The notes: a model not told the origin generated them from the letters alone. Numbered from the stretch's first letter, positions 26,259 through 35,534 are shown. The stretch is DNA of 64,000 nt from Akkermansia sp. (GCA_017555205.1 JAFZGW010000013.1:186001-250000); one strand, 5' to 3'. Program-made: numbers and translations.

Positions 26259-28190
26259 TTACTGAGCCTGGAACTTACGGGCTAGTTCATTGAGAGAAAT
26301 AGGAACCATGGTGGGTTTTCCGGATGGTGTGCAATAGGGAATTTCACACCCCAGAAGGTCGTTTAGCAAAGGCAGCGGCGCCTGCATCCACGGTCGCAAA
26401 TCTTCACGGGCTGCATACTGTCGAGCCATTATGGTGGCGTACGGTTCGAACGGATTGCGACTGCGCTTGAGCCGCAATTCCCCACTGGAAAAGCTGTGAA
26501 TCAGTTCGTGTATAAAATCATCCACTCGCGGCAAACTCAACATCATGGGTACAGCATCGATTCTTAGTGTACGCTGTCCAAATTGAGATATACGGAAACC
26601 GGCTTTTTCCAACTGGCGGCTAACCTCAAGCGCTACGCCAACATCTCGCGCATCCAAATCCAACATGACGGACTGCAATAAGCGCTGAGAATGAAGCGGC
26701 CGCTCATGACTGGAAAGCAAACGTTCGAACAGAATACGCTCCCGCGCCGCTCTCGGGGAAAGCAGTACCAGCCCATCACTATTCTCGAACAAAAGATATC
26801 GGTCGCCACAGGTGCCGACGAAACGAAACTTGTTCGCCCTTGGGTAAGCAGATGCAGGCTCCTCCATTGGAGTTTCTTCCACGGGCTGCTGAATATCTGC
26901 ATTGATTTCCGGCTGAGGGGTTACCGGCACATGTGCAGGCTGCCGGAGTTCAGGAGTCGGAGTAGATATTGGTAATTCTCGCTGTACGGGTTCAAGAATT
27001 GGGCGCAAAACAAGCGGTTGCGAAACCGGTCTTGCCGGGGACACAACAGCGACAGGTGCTGAGGGACGCGGTGACGGATTTACGGGGGGAACCGGTGAAG
27101 CCGGGAGCGAGGACGGCTGTCGACTGGGTATACTCGGTGCAGGCTCAACCACCTTAGTGGATTCCGGAATAGAAGACTCACCGCGCGCATGATTTGCCAA
27201 AGTCGCAGCAACGGCATCTATAATTGCGTTGGTGATGTCGGATGGGCGTAAAAATCTCACCTCTTTCTTGGCAGGGTGAACATTCACATCCACCAGCGCC
27301 GGTTCAACCTCCAAATACAGGAACAACGCAGGGTGAAGCCCGGTAGGAAAACCGCCGTAGCCATCACGAATGGCACGAGCCACTATTTTATCCTCTATCG
27401 GGCGCGTATTCAGAAAAACAAATTGCATGCGTCGATTGCGTCGCGCCTCGCTCAGCGGCATCAGAAAACCACTCACATGCACGCCGGGGCCGAGTTGGGG
27501 CTTTATACGCAACAAACTCTCAGCCAGTTCACGTCCGGCAAAATCCGCGATACGTTGCCGCAAATCAGCCGTAGCCGGCCAGTCAAAAATTAATTGTCCA
27601 TCTCGCACATAAACAAAGCGCAAGTTCGGGTATGCAAGCGCATGCAGTTTAATTTCGTGCTCAATATGCCCGGCCTCGGTCTCATTACTCTTCAGGAACT
27701 TACGACGCACCGGCGTATTGAAAAATAGATTTTGCACGGCAATGTCCGTTCCGGGAGCACAGCCGGCATTGGCCGGTTCTTCCGGCACCCCACCTATGCA
27801 TGTAATAAGAGTACCCTCTACATCCGCTTCTCTGCGAGTTGTAATACGAAGTTCTGAAATAGAGGCAATACTGGGAATAGCTTCACCGCGAAACCCTAGT
27901 TTTTCGATACAACTGAGATCATCAAAATCTATAAGCTTGCTGGTAGCATGACGTTCCAGGCACATGAGTGCATCCGCCCTACTCATACCGGCGCCATTGT
28001 CAGTCACACGAATCAACGAGCTCCCGCCCCGAATGATTTCAACTCGAATCATCGTTGCTCCCGCATCTATACTATTCTCAATGAGTTCTTTAACAACAGA
28101 GGCGGGGCGCTCCACGACTTCACCGGCAGCCACTTGGCTAGCCAATACGTCGCTCATACGGTGAATCAATTGTTCTCGATTTTGCTCCAT
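26259..28190 (-). CDS. mutL: DNA mismatch repair protein MutL
   Basis: 643 residues. N-terminal GHKL ATPase: ELIENSIDAGAT, DNGAGM, the GFRGEAI loop and NVHPAKKEVRF. A Pro/Gln-rich linker (about 345-450) is followed by a C-terminal dimerisation domain. The endonuclease motif DQHAxxE(x)4E of nicking MutLs is not seen: the region reads SPRAARERILFERLL, so endonuclease activity is uncertain. No mutS is nearby. Confidence 0.93.
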   Translation of the reverse strand: MEQNREQLIHRMSDVLASQVAAGEVVERPASVVKELIENSIDAGATMIRVEIIRGGSSLIRVTDNGAGMSRADALMCLERHATSKLIDFDDLSCIEKLGFRGEAIPSIASISELRITTRREADVEGTLITCIGGVPEEPANAGCAPGTDIAVQNLFFNTPVRRKFLKSNETEAGHIEHEIKLHALAYPNLRFVYVRDGQLIFDWPATADLRQRIADFAGRELAESLLRIKPQLGPGVHVSGFLMPLSEARRNRRMQFVFLNTRPIEDKIVARAIRDGYGGFPTGLHPALFLYLEVEPALVDVNVHPAKKEVRFLRPSDITNAIIDAVAATLANHARGESSIPESTKVVEPAPSIPSRQPSSLPASPVPPVNPSPRPSAPVAVVSPARPVSQPLVLRPILEPVQRELPISTPTPELRQPAHVPVTPQPEINADIQQPVEETPMEEPASAYPRANKFRFVGTCGDRYLLFENSDGLVLLSPRAARERILFERLLSSHERPLHSQRLLQSVMLDLDARDVGVALEVSRQLEKAGFRISQFGQRTLRIDAVPMMLSLPRVDDFIHELIHSFSSGELRLKRSRNPFEPYATIMARQYAAREDLRPWMQAPLPLLNDLLGCEIPYCTPSGKPTMVPISLNELARKFQAQ

Positions 28191-28202
28191 CTTGTGCCCG
28201 TT

Positions 28203-28231
28203 ATCCTACCATGACGGCAGACAGTCGTCAA
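28203..28231 (-). promoter_or_regulatory. Promoter of mutL
   Basis: TTGACG (28226-28231 in reverse), 17-bp spacer, TAGGAT (28203-28208), 12 nt before the ATG at 28190. Confidence 0.55.
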
Positions 28232-28271
28232 TCCTCATCTCGACAGAGTGTGACTGCATAGGCAAATTGGC

Positions 28272-28300
28272 TTGACTTCATCGCTGCGTACATGCAAAAT
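28272..28300 (+). promoter_or_regulatory. Promoter of def
   Basis: TTGACT (28272-28277), 17-bp spacer, CAAAAT (28295-28300). The gap to the ATG at 28325 is 24 nt. An in-frame ATG at 28292 overlaps the -10 region and is not expected to be used. Confidence 0.5.
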
Positions 28301-28324
28301 ACAGCTCAAAAGTTCAGATTCGCT

Positions 28325-28882
28325 ATGCTGCTTTCCATTACACAATACGGTAACCCTGTTCTGCGCGCTGTCAGTGCGCCGGTCGAGCAAGTGGATGAGG
28401 CTATTCATGCACTTGCTGCCAACATGATTGAAACCATGTATGCCGCCAATGGCATAGGCTTGGCAGCCCCCCAAGTTGGCGAAAACATCCGCTTGGTAGT
28501 CATCGATATACCCGAGGATGAGGAGGAAGGAGCCGAGCCCGAAATGGCTACAATTAATGGCGAACTGCGCCCCATTCGCGACATTATGCCGCTGGTATTT
28601 ATCAACCCGGTAATTGAGCCCTACGGCAAGGAGTATCTTTTTACAGAAGGCTGCTTGAGTGTGCACAACATCCGAGCCAATGTTTCTCGCCCTGAGAATG
28701 TAAAAGCAACACTGCCGCAGCTTGATGGCTCGGTACTCGAGGTAGATTGCGGCGGATTGTTGGCACGTTGCCTGCAGCACGAGTGCGACCATCTGGAGGG
28801 ATTCCTCTTCACAGATCGCGTATCCTCCGCCTCTAAAATCACACTGGCTAAGAAGCTTAAGAAACTCGCGCAACAATACTAA
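28325..28882 (+). CDS. def: Peptide deformylase
   Basis: 185 residues starting MLLSITQYGNPVLR. All three signature motifs are present: GIGLAAPQVG, EGCLSV (metal-binding Cys) and QHECDHLEG (metal-binding His pair and catalytic Glu). It removes the formyl group from nascent proteins. An acidic insertion (PEDEEEGAEPE) lies between motifs 1 and 2. The final 26 bp overlap, convergently, the end of the squalene/phytoene synthase gene. Confidence 0.95.
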   Translation: MLLSITQYGNPVLRAVSAPVEQVDEAIHALAANMIETMYAANGIGLAAPQVGENIRLVVIDIPEDEEEGAEPEMATINGELRPIRDIMPLVFINPVIEPYGKEYLFTEGCLSVHNIRANVSRPENVKATLPQLDGSVLEVDCGGLLARCLQHECDHLEGFLFTDRVSSASKITLAKKLKKLAQQY

Positions 28883-29765
28883 GCCACGCAGCTTTCAGCA
28901 TGCAGGCATAAACGGTGCGCCTAGGTATCTTAACACGCCCGTCTTCCGGCCTTGCTCTTCGGAGCAAGGCTATTGTTTTCAAGCCGATAAGAGCCGGCAA
29001 GACAGAGGCGAACCGCAAGCGGAAACCACGCAAACGACGGCAGTAATCAATTCCGTCATTCATGTAATAACCGGCTCTGCTGAGCCACTTACCGGCATCC
29101 GTACAAAGGTAAGCTCGCCCGCGTTCCCAATCCTCCGCCTGATCTCGTAAAATATTAATAAGTTGAAGTCCTCGCCCATAGCGAATCCCGGCTTGGCGCA
29201 TCAGCTCGCTGTTATCCGGGTTACTGAAAGCGCTCCCCATGGTTATATAACCAAGCTCCGTCCAGAATTCACCTACACAGCCGGCAACGCGATATGTATA
29301 CAACAGCGTGTCATCATCACTCTGCACACATTTATTTTGGCGGAAATATGAAATATCCCACAACTGCCCCTCAATGATGGTAGCCAACACCTTGCGAATA
29401 GAGCGCTGTTGCTCAAGGGGGAACGAATCCAAGGCGGTCAAACATGCCCCGAAGTTTTGGAGTAATTTTCGTTCCGACGGATTGGACTGAGCATCAGCCA
29501 TTGCCCCGCACAGCCTATCAAGCAAATCGCGCAACTCATCGGGGGCTGCGGTTCCGTCTATTGCCCTTCCCATAGATTGCAAAATTTCCAAACGCTCCTC
29601 AAGCTCTGCGTTTGAGGTATCAGCCACACTATCTGTTGCTCGCGCCAACATATACCCCAAAGCCACGCCGGGGCGCATCTTGCCTGGCAGCCAGAATATA
29701 GTCAGATAAAACGAGCGAGAAACAGCTTTCAGCAAATCTCCGGTCAGGTCACATCCCTGCTTCAT
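28857..29765 (-). CDS. Squalene/phytoene synthase family protein
   Basis: 302 residues starting MKQGCDLTGD. Head-to-head prenyl synthase: SRSFYLTI near the N-terminus, the first Asp-rich motif ARATDSVAD and the second motif LINILRDQAEDWERGR. It condenses two prenyl diphosphates (probably farnesyl diphosphate to presqualene or hydroxysqualene) for hopanoid or carotenoid synthesis. It stands alone here, without the partner genes usual in hpn or crt clusters, so the exact product is open. The start is fixed by a promoter whose -10 box ends 6 nt upstream. Confidence 0.88.
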   Translation of the reverse strand: MKQGCDLTGDLLKAVSRSFYLTIFWLPGKMRPGVALGYMLARATDSVADTSNAELEERLEILQSMGRAIDGTAAPDELRDLLDRLCGAMADAQSNPSERKLLQNFGACLTALDSFPLEQQRSIRKVLATIIEGQLWDISYFRQNKCVQSDDDTLLYTYRVAGCVGEFWTELGYITMGSAFSNPDNSELMRQAGIRYGRGLQLINILRDQAEDWERGRAYLCTDAGKWLSRAGYYMNDGIDYCRRLRGFRLRFASVLPALIGLKTIALLRRARPEDGRVKIPRRTVYACMLKAAWLSIVARVS

Positions 29766-29771
29766 GCGGGT

Positions 29772-29800
29772 ATTATGCAACACTTTGCTCTGCCATGCAA
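29772..29800 (-). promoter_or_regulatory. Promoter of the squalene/phytoene synthase gene
   Basis: TTGCAT (29795-29800 in reverse), 17-bp spacer, CATAAT (29772-29777), 6 nt before the ATG at 29765: leaderless. Confidence 0.6.
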
Positions 29801-29840
29801 GGGAAAACAGTCTCGTCCCCACATACAACCGAAAATATCT

Positions 29841-30617
29841 TTAGCGGCCAATAGTAGCCCTAAACTTCACAGGAACATCCACATTATTACTGCGTTTGTA
29901 GGTGCGCAACACAAAACGAAACTTTTCAGCACGAAGGTTCAAGATATAAACGGCACTGACCAGTTTGTTATCACTGCTCATATAGCCATCTATAATATTG
30001 GGTTGCAAGGGAGTTCCATCCTCCGCCTGAATAACAATATCTGCTATATCATCATGGTACTCATATTCAATATGCAGCACCGTATTATCCGGGTCATTGG
30101 CAGAAGAATCCGTCGGGCGTATATAAAAAGTATACCCCCCACTAGTGATAGTTTGCTTCCGGTCGGTTAAAATCTCAATAGCCTCATGCTCTGTCAATTC
30201 CGGAGAAACCGGTATATCTATATAGCCGTTCACTTTCAACACCCCACCTTTGGGGCGGCGTTTAAAATCGTAGACCGCGATAACACAGTTTGCGTCCGAA
30301 TCATAGCAGAGCTCCCACTCACGAAATTTTCCGGCCAGTTTATTGCCTACAGCATCCGTAGCCGTAAGTTCGCGCGAGGGACGGGATTGCTCCGCGCGTG
30401 TACGAATCAAGTGTCCGGGGAGCGGAGTTAAATGCAACCGCACGGTACAGAGCACTTGGTCACGTTCATCGCGAGGGAAAAAACACTCCACACTCTGAGG
30501 AGATGCTTTTACAAGCGGCTTAGCCGGAGCAGATGTCTGCTGACCGGCGACGGTCGACAGGCTCGACGTCACCAGCACACACAAAACACATATTATTCGG
30601 AAAATCACGGGAATCAT
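29841..30617 (-). CDS. Secreted protein, paralogue of its upstream neighbour
   Basis: 258 residues with a signal peptide (VIFRIICVLCVLVTSSLSTVAGQ). The mature protein is predicted beta-rich. It shares its plan with the upstream neighbour: a Cys-containing first strand (CTVRLHLTPLPGHLI), then a segment on a default value (TATDAVGNKLAG) and a KGGVLKVNGYIDIPVSPELTEHEA region matching the neighbour's GEKIELQGELLVTV. No domain is recognised. The start overlaps the upstream stop (ATGA), so the two should be translated together. Confidence 0.65.
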   Translation of the reverse strand: MIPVIFRIICVLCVLVTSSLSTVAGQQTSAPAKPLVKASPQSVECFFPRDERDQVLCTVRLHLTPLPGHLIRTRAEQSRPSRELTATDAVGNKLAGKFREWELCYDSDANCVIAVYDFKRRPKGGVLKVNGYIDIPVSPELTEHEAIEILTDRKQTITSGGYTFYIRPTDSSANDPDNTVLHIEYEYHDDIADIVIQAEDGTPLQPNIIDGYMSSDNKLVSAVYILNLRAEKFRFVLRTYKRSNNVDVPVKFRATIGR

Positions 30618-31369
30618 TTGGAACTAACATTGCCTAGAGTAACTTGCATGCTGAAATTAACATTCTCACGCCTAGGATTTCTTACAGTTACAATTCGCAG
30701 GTATTCTGTTGGGTTGGCATCCCAAAGTTCAATTTGGTAGGTACTGCGGCCGATGGTGTTGAGCTCGATAGGCTGGGTGTAAATTTCCTGGTGAATACCG
30801 TGCCAAACTCTTTCTACTCGGCGTATAGTTACACCGCGAGGGCAAGCCAGAGTAAGCAGAGCGCGGCAAATCTTGGTACCCTCGCGGTTGCTTTGCGCAG
30901 CATTCCTGTAATCCGGGGTAATTTTTACAGTAATTGACTTACTGAGTTTAAGCTCTGAACTCTCGATTAAACTTACAGCCGTGGGTTCATGCGCTTTACG
31001 CTCGGTCGCAACAGTAACTAACAGCTCGCCTTGCAACTCGATTTTTTCCCCGGTCGGGCGCTGACGCAGCGTAAATGTAGTAAGCGCACGATTATCATCA
31101 CCGATTTCTACCCCTCGTCGGTCGGCCAACACCGTATTACCTGTAGCATCTTTCACTCGAATAATACCGGTCAGGCTAGCACTTTCGCACATTTGCGTAC
31201 CCGGCGGCGCTATCAACTCAAGAGTGCAACTCAGACCGGGATTCATGGCATTGTTATGAGTACGGTATTCCGTACGGCAGCTGCGCAATACTGCACTCAC
31301 CCCCTGCCCAGCGCCTATCGCGGCACCTGTACAGTAGCATAAGAAAGCAAGTATCATCAGCCTACACAT
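30614..31369 (-). CDS. Secreted protein, first of a paralogous pair
   Basis: 251 residues with an N-terminal signal sequence (MILAFLCYCTGAAIGAGQG; translation may start at 31369 or 31357). Beta-rich with the shared motif CTLELIAPPGT then RVKDATGNTVLADRRG. The C-terminal segment (YQIELWDANPTEYLRIVTVRNPRRENVNF) also aligns with the neighbour's end. The family is unknown to me; both look like periplasmic or surface beta-sandwich proteins. Confidence 0.65.
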   Translation of the reverse strand: MCRLMILAFLCYCTGAAIGAGQGVSAVLRSCRTEYRTHNNAMNPGLSCTLELIAPPGTQMCESASLTGIIRVKDATGNTVLADRRGVEIGDDNRALTTFTLRQRPTGEKIELQGELLVTVATERKAHEPTAVSLIESSELKLSKSITVKITPDYRNAAQSNREGTKICRALLTLACPRGVTIRRVERVWHGIHQEIYTQPIELNTIGRSTYQIELWDANPTEYLRIVTVRNPRRENVNFSMQVTLGNVSSK

Positions 31370-31394
31370 ATAACAAAGGTCTCTTTTATCCTCT

Positions 31395-31423
31395 CTTATA
31401 GCTTATTCGACCTCCCTTTGCAA
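31395..31423 (-). promoter_or_regulatory. Promoter of the paired secreted-protein genes
   Basis: TTGCAA (31418-31423 in reverse), 17-bp spacer, TATAAG (31395-31400), 25 nt before the ATG at 31369. Longer gap than most promoters here. Confidence 0.45.
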
Positions 31424-31485
31424 GCTATTTTTGGCAGAACCGCCCATTACCGCGCAGGTTTCGCCTTTTTCTCCTTAAAATTAGC

Positions 31486-31514
31486 TGGACAGAAGGCATG
31501 CTAACATATATAAT
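31486..31514 (+). promoter_or_regulatory. Promoter of cmk-plsC-recF
   Basis: TGGACA (31486-31491), 17-bp spacer, TATAAT (31509-31514, consensus), 8 nt before the ATG at 31523: leaderless. Confidence 0.65.
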
Positions 31515-31522
31515 GCTCCTGT

Positions 31523-32158
31523 ATGAATCCCCCTGCCATTGCTATAGACGGCCCTGCAGCTTCCGGAAAATCCACCGTTGCTAAACTTATTGCTCGCGAG
31601 CTCGGTTATACGTTCATTAATACCGGTGCCATGTACCGTGCCGTTACTTGGTACGCTCTGCAGCAGGGAATAAATCCTAGCGACACAGCAGCCGTCAAGG
31701 AGCTGCTGAAGAGCATCCCCCTTTCATTCGGCAAAAACGGCTCCGTTTCTACCGTTATGTGTAATGGCAAGGTGCTCGATGAGGAACTGACCTTGGCTGA
31801 GGTCAACGACAACGTGTCCGCCATTGCAGCCATACCTGAGGTACGAGCACTTCTCGTCACCAAACAGAGAGAGTACAATACTACAGAGCCCGTCGTAATG
31901 GAGGGACGAGATATCGGCACAGTCGTTTTCCCGGATACTCCTTTCAAATACTTTGTAACGGCTTCCGAGGAAGTACGAGCAGCTCGACGCGCAGCCCAGG
32001 GGCTTACGGACTCCATTGCTGAACGCGATCGCAAGGATTCCGCACGCGCCTGCGCCCCGCTTACTGTGGCAGCAGATGCTACTGTGGTAGACACATCTGA
32101 GCTTACCATTGAGCAGGTCGTTGAAAAAATCGTTACCGATATCAAAAACAGAATCTGA
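31523..32158 (+). CDS. cmk: Cytidylate kinase
   Basis: 211 residues. P-loop IDGPAASGKSTVAKLIA, the NTGAMYRA nucleoside-binding motif, and EGRDIGTVVFPDTPFKYFVTAS with the CMP-binding residues and LID. It phosphorylates CMP and dCMP to the diphosphates. First gene of a plus-strand trio. Confidence 0.95.
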   Translation: MNPPAIAIDGPAASGKSTVAKLIARELGYTFINTGAMYRAVTWYALQQGINPSDTAAVKELLKSIPLSFGKNGSVSTVMCNGKVLDEELTLAEVNDNVSAIAAIPEVRALLVTKQREYNTTEPVVMEGRDIGTVVFPDTPFKYFVTASEEVRAARRAAQGLTDSIAERDRKDSARACAPLTVAADATVVDTSELTIEQVVEKIVTDIKNRI

Positions 32159-32182
32159 TTTTACACCTAGAAAGGCACTTAT

Positions 32183-32815
32183 ATGGAATGTAAGATGAAT
32201 CCCATCTACTTCGGCGTCATTACAATGGCCAAAGCTGCGGCAAAGGCACTGTTTGACGTTAAGGTGATTAACCGAGAAAAACTTATTGAACACGGCCCCT
32301 GCATCTATGTGGCGAACCACCAAAGCTTTCTGGATCCGCCCATGATTGGCCAGCTTTTCGAGCGACAGGTCTATTATCTGGCACGAAAGACTCTGCTTAA
32401 TCACCCCATAATGAACTATGCACTGCCTTATTGCAACGTTGTGCCTATTGATCAGGAAAAACCGGATCCGGGCAGCATTCTGAAGGTGCTGCGCCTCGTT
32501 CGTCAGGGGGAAAGCATCGTCATATTCCCCGAAGGCTCTCGCTGTGAAGATGGCCAAATTCACGATGCCATGCCCGGTATCGGTCTGATACTCGGACGAC
32601 TTGCGGGTGTACCGGTACAACCCATCCGCATTGAAGGCGCTTATGACTGCCTGCCCCCTCACCGCAGCAAGCTTGAGCTGCACCCCATCACATTGAGTAT
32701 AGGCGACCCCATTCCCTTCAGCGCAGCTGAGCTGAAAGCGAAGGGGCGCGACGCTCAGCTTGCCATAGGTCGTAAGATAATGGACGCTATTAAAAACTTG
32801 CCGCTGCAGCCCTGA
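32183..32815 (+). CDS. plsC: 1-acyl-sn-glycerol-3-phosphate acyltransferase (PlsC family)
   Basis: 210 residues. The four acyltransferase blocks are visible: NHQSFLDPP (NHxxxxD), a VYYLARKTLLNHPI region, FPEGSRCEDGQ (FPEGTR variant) and VPVQPIRIEGA. It transfers the second acyl chain to make phosphatidic acid at the inner membrane. A start at 32195 is also possible. It is 24 bp after cmk, matching the common cmk-plsC pairing. Confidence 0.9.
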   Translation: MECKMNPIYFGVITMAKAAAKALFDVKVINREKLIEHGPCIYVANHQSFLDPPMIGQLFERQVYYLARKTLLNHPIMNYALPYCNVVPIDQEKPDPGSILKVLRLVRQGESIVIFPEGSRCEDGQIHDAMPGIGLILGRLAGVPVQPIRIEGAYDCLPPHRSKLELHPITLSIGDPIPFSAAELKAKGRDAQLAIGRKIMDAIKNLPLQP

Positions 32816-32840
32816 TTTTATCTTATCTGCACACGAGCCC

Positions 32841-33896
32841 ATGCTCCGCACATTGCGCCTAAGGCACTTCAGGTGCTACAAAGCCCTCAACTGGGAAATA
32901 CCGGCTGAGGGCGCGCTTCTTATGGGCAACAATGCTGAAGGCAAAACCAGTCTTATGGAATCCCTGTGCTTTGCATTGACGCTACACAGCCCGCGAGCCC
33001 ATAAACTGGACCGGCTGACCATGCATGAGCAAAACGAGTTCGGGATTTCGCTCACCACGCAAGAATCTACGCGCCGTATTACATGGCAACAGCGAAAACT
33101 GAATTTACAGATTAACGGGGCACCATGCAAAGATTACAATGATTACCTTGCAGATGCCCCGCCGGTAGTTTGGCTGGGCAATGGCGATATTGCACTTGTT
33201 ACAGGCGGAGCAGATGAACGACGTTCATACCTGGATTTTTTAGGGAGCCAATGGCACCCGGCTTATCGCAGCGCCCTACGAGAATACAAAAAAGCACTTA
33301 AAAGCCGCAATCTCTTACTGCGCAACCCTCGCCGCAGTGCTGCGACATTACGCAGTTATGCGGCCGTTCTCTGTCGTTATGGCGAAATTATCGTAAACTT
33401 GCGCCGGCAGTTACTCGCCCTTTTACACCCGCATATCTGCGACTACCATGCACGAATCTCCGGCGGGGTGGAGCGAGTTACTATTCATTACGAGCCATCC
33501 ACAAACTTACCGCTCTCGCAGGCAATAGAGCAAAGTATAGCGAACGATGAGCGGTTGGGGTACACCACAATAGGCCCGCACCGAGACGACTTTTCACTTC
33601 ATATCGAAGGAACTCCGGCCGCTGATTTTGGCTCCGAAGGACAACAACGCACACTTGCAACCGCTTTAATTCTCGCCCAAGCCGGTTTATTATTGGTCGA
33701 GACGGGGCATTCCCCCATTTTATTTATAGACGATATATTCGGCGAGCTAGACCCCAATCGGCGGAAATCTCTGCTGGAGCTGCTGCCGTCTGAGTCTCAG
33801 ATTTTCATTACGACCACCCATCTCGACTGGTTAGGGAGCCACACTCCACCCCTGCCCGTTATCAATATATCCGACATTAGAAAAGGCATAGCCTAA
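32841..33896 (+). CDS. recF: DNA replication and repair protein RecF
   Basis: 351 residues. SMC-like ATPase: N-terminal LRTLRLRHFRCYKALNW, Walker A GNNAEGKTSLMESL, the DDFSLHIEGTPAADFGSEGQQRTLATAL signature, and Walker B ILFIDDIFGELDPNRR. It loads RecA at single-strand gaps. It is far from the usual dnaA-dnaN-gyrB neighbourhood; here it follows plsC by 25 bp. Confidence 0.93.
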   Translation: MLRTLRLRHFRCYKALNWEIPAEGALLMGNNAEGKTSLMESLCFALTLHSPRAHKLDRLTMHEQNEFGISLTTQESTRRITWQQRKLNLQINGAPCKDYNDYLADAPPVVWLGNGDIALVTGGADERRSYLDFLGSQWHPAYRSALREYKKALKSRNLLLRNPRRSAATLRSYAAVLCRYGEIIVNLRRQLLALLHPHICDYHARISGGVERVTIHYEPSTNLPLSQAIEQSIANDERLGYTTIGPHRDDFSLHIEGTPAADFGSEGQQRTLATALILAQAGLLLVETGHSPILFIDDIFGELDPNRRKSLLELLPSESQIFITTTHLDWLGSHTPPLPVINISDIRKGIA

Positions 33897-33910
33897 GTTA
33901 CTCATACAAT

Positions 33911-33946
33911 AAAAAAAACGAGGGCAAGGCCAAAAGCCTTACCCCC
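33911..33946 (-). terminator. Intrinsic terminator of proS
   Basis: Read on the minus strand, GGGTAAGGC / GCCTTGCCC forms the stem, followed by TCG and eight T. It lies between convergent recF and proS. Confidence 0.85.
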
Positions 33947-33970
33947 GAATTATCTCCCTAAAAAAAAGTT

Positions 33971-35491
33971 TTAATAACTACGTGCCCAGATTACACGACG
34001 CGTAGTAGGACGCCCGGTGAGAATGCAGGGAGCCTCCGGACCGGTTCCCAGTTCACCGTGAGGAATGCAGCGTATGGATATACGCAGGCTCTTACCAAGC
34101 TCTTCTTCCTCCTCAGAGGAACCATCCCACGGGCAAAGCAACCAATCGGCATCAGTACCGGCGGAGAAGTTAGCCTTGAGTTCCTCCAAGCTATTGCAGG
34201 GGCGAATATGGCTGTCACGGAATTCCTGCTGACGCGTCATCAGTGATTTTTGCACATCGGTGAGCAACTCAACAGCCCCGGCGACAAACTCCTCCTCAGA
34301 AATGAAGCTCTTCTCATTAGTTGCTTTATCGCGGCGAGCAATGCAGACGGAGCCCTTCTCAAGATCGCGAGGTCCGATTTCCACACGAACAGGCACGCCC
34401 TTCTTAATCCACTCCCATTTCTTGGTACCGCCATTGAGGTCACGGTCGTCAACCTGCACGCGGACGGGATAGCCGTAGAAGCTCATGGCACTGAGTTTGG
34501 CAGCCAATGCGTGGCAGTGGTCAAGAATCGCCTGCTTAGTATCAGCCTTCGGCGTGACGGGAATGATTACAATCTGCTTGGGAGCAACTCGCGGAGGACA
34601 TACCAAACCATCGTCATCAGCATGAGCCATAATGAGAGTACCAATCATACGAGTGGTAACACCCCATGAGGTTGTCCATGCATACTGGCGCTCATTTGTA
34701 CGCCCGGCGAAAGATATGTTCTGAGCCTTGGCAAACTTCTGGCCAAGGAAGTGTGAAGTACCGGCCTGAATAGCCTTACGATCCTGCACCATTGCTTCAA
34801 CGGTATAAGTATTCTCCGCACCGGGGAAACGCTCGTGAGCGGTTTTCTCACCGGGAATGGGCGGAACAGCCAGCACATCGCGCTGGAAATCTACATAAAC
34901 CTGATGCATGGTAGCGGCCTCAGCCTCGGCCTCCTCGCGGGTTTCGTGAGCAGTGTGCCCCTCCTGCCAGAGGAACTCAGCAGTACGCAGGAAAATACGA
35001 GGACGCATCTCCCAACGCATAACGTTACACCACTGGTTGACCTTGATGGGAAGGTCACGGTAACTTTCGAGCCAGCGAGAGAAGGCAGCCCCGATAATGG
35101 TTTCCGAAGTCGGGCGAATGACATACTTATCCGTCAGTTCGCCACTGGGAATCATCTTTGTTTTACCGGTTTCCGGGTCTTTTACAGCCTCAAGTCTATG
35201 GTGTGTAACTACCGCGCACTCAGTAGCAAACCCCTCAGCATGTTCAGCCTCCTTTTCAAGATAAGAAACCGGGATAAGCAGTGGGAAGTAAGCGTTGGTG
35301 TGGCCAGTGCGCTTGAACTCGGCATCAAGCTGCTGCTGAATAAGCTCCCAGATAGCGTAGCCCCAGGGCTTAATAACCATACAACCGCGCACCTCGGAGT
35401 TTTCTGCGAGGTCTGCGGCCTTAACTACCTGCTGATACCACTCGGGGAAATCCTCAGCGCGAGTGGGTGAGATTGCGTTCTGTTGTGCCAT
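33971..35491 (-). CDS. proS: Prolyl-tRNA synthetase, short archaeal/eukaryotic-type form
   Basis: 506 residues, the length of ProRS without the bacterial editing insertion. Class II motifs: motif 2 WEMRPRIFLRTAEFLWQEGHTAHET and the motif 3 region TSWGVTTRMIGTLIMAHADDDGLVCPP. The C-terminal zinc-type domain is shortened and the protein ends WARSY with the terminal Tyr typical of this class. It charges tRNA-Pro in the cytoplasm. It has its own promoter and terminator, so it is a single-gene unit. Confidence 0.95.
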   Translation of the reverse strand: MAQQNAISPTRAEDFPEWYQQVVKAADLAENSEVRGCMVIKPWGYAIWELIQQQLDAEFKRTGHTNAYFPLLIPVSYLEKEAEHAEGFATECAVVTHHRLEAVKDPETGKTKMIPSGELTDKYVIRPTSETIIGAAFSRWLESYRDLPIKVNQWCNVMRWEMRPRIFLRTAEFLWQEGHTAHETREEAEAEAATMHQVYVDFQRDVLAVPPIPGEKTAHERFPGAENTYTVEAMVQDRKAIQAGTSHFLGQKFAKAQNISFAGRTNERQYAWTTSWGVTTRMIGTLIMAHADDDGLVCPPRVAPKQIVIIPVTPKADTKQAILDHCHALAAKLSAMSFYGYPVRVQVDDRDLNGGTKKWEWIKKGVPVRVEIGPRDLEKGSVCIARRDKATNEKSFISEEEFVAGAVELLTDVQKSLMTRQQEFRDSHIRPCNSLEELKANFSAGTDADWLLCPWDGSSEEEEELGKSLRISIRCIPHGELGTGPEAPCILTGRPTTRRVIWARSY

Positions 35492-35499
35492 ACGTGTAA

Positions 35500-35528
35500 A
35501 TTATGATACGAAATGATGAAAAAGTCAA
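35500..35528 (-). promoter_or_regulatory. Promoter of proS
   Basis: TTGACT (35523-35528 in reverse), 17-bp spacer, CATAAT (35500-35505), 8 nt before the ATG at 35491: leaderless. Confidence 0.65.
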
Positions 35529-35534
35529 TGTTTT

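Noticed and set aside
28292..28324. Upstream ATG for def
   Set aside because: It overlaps the predicted -10 box, and deformylases begin near the LSITQYGNPVLR segment.
31724..32851. 375-codon open frame on the minus strand across cmk and plsC
   Set aside because: Both plus-strand genes have full family motifs. The antisense frame has no recognisable domain or promoter.
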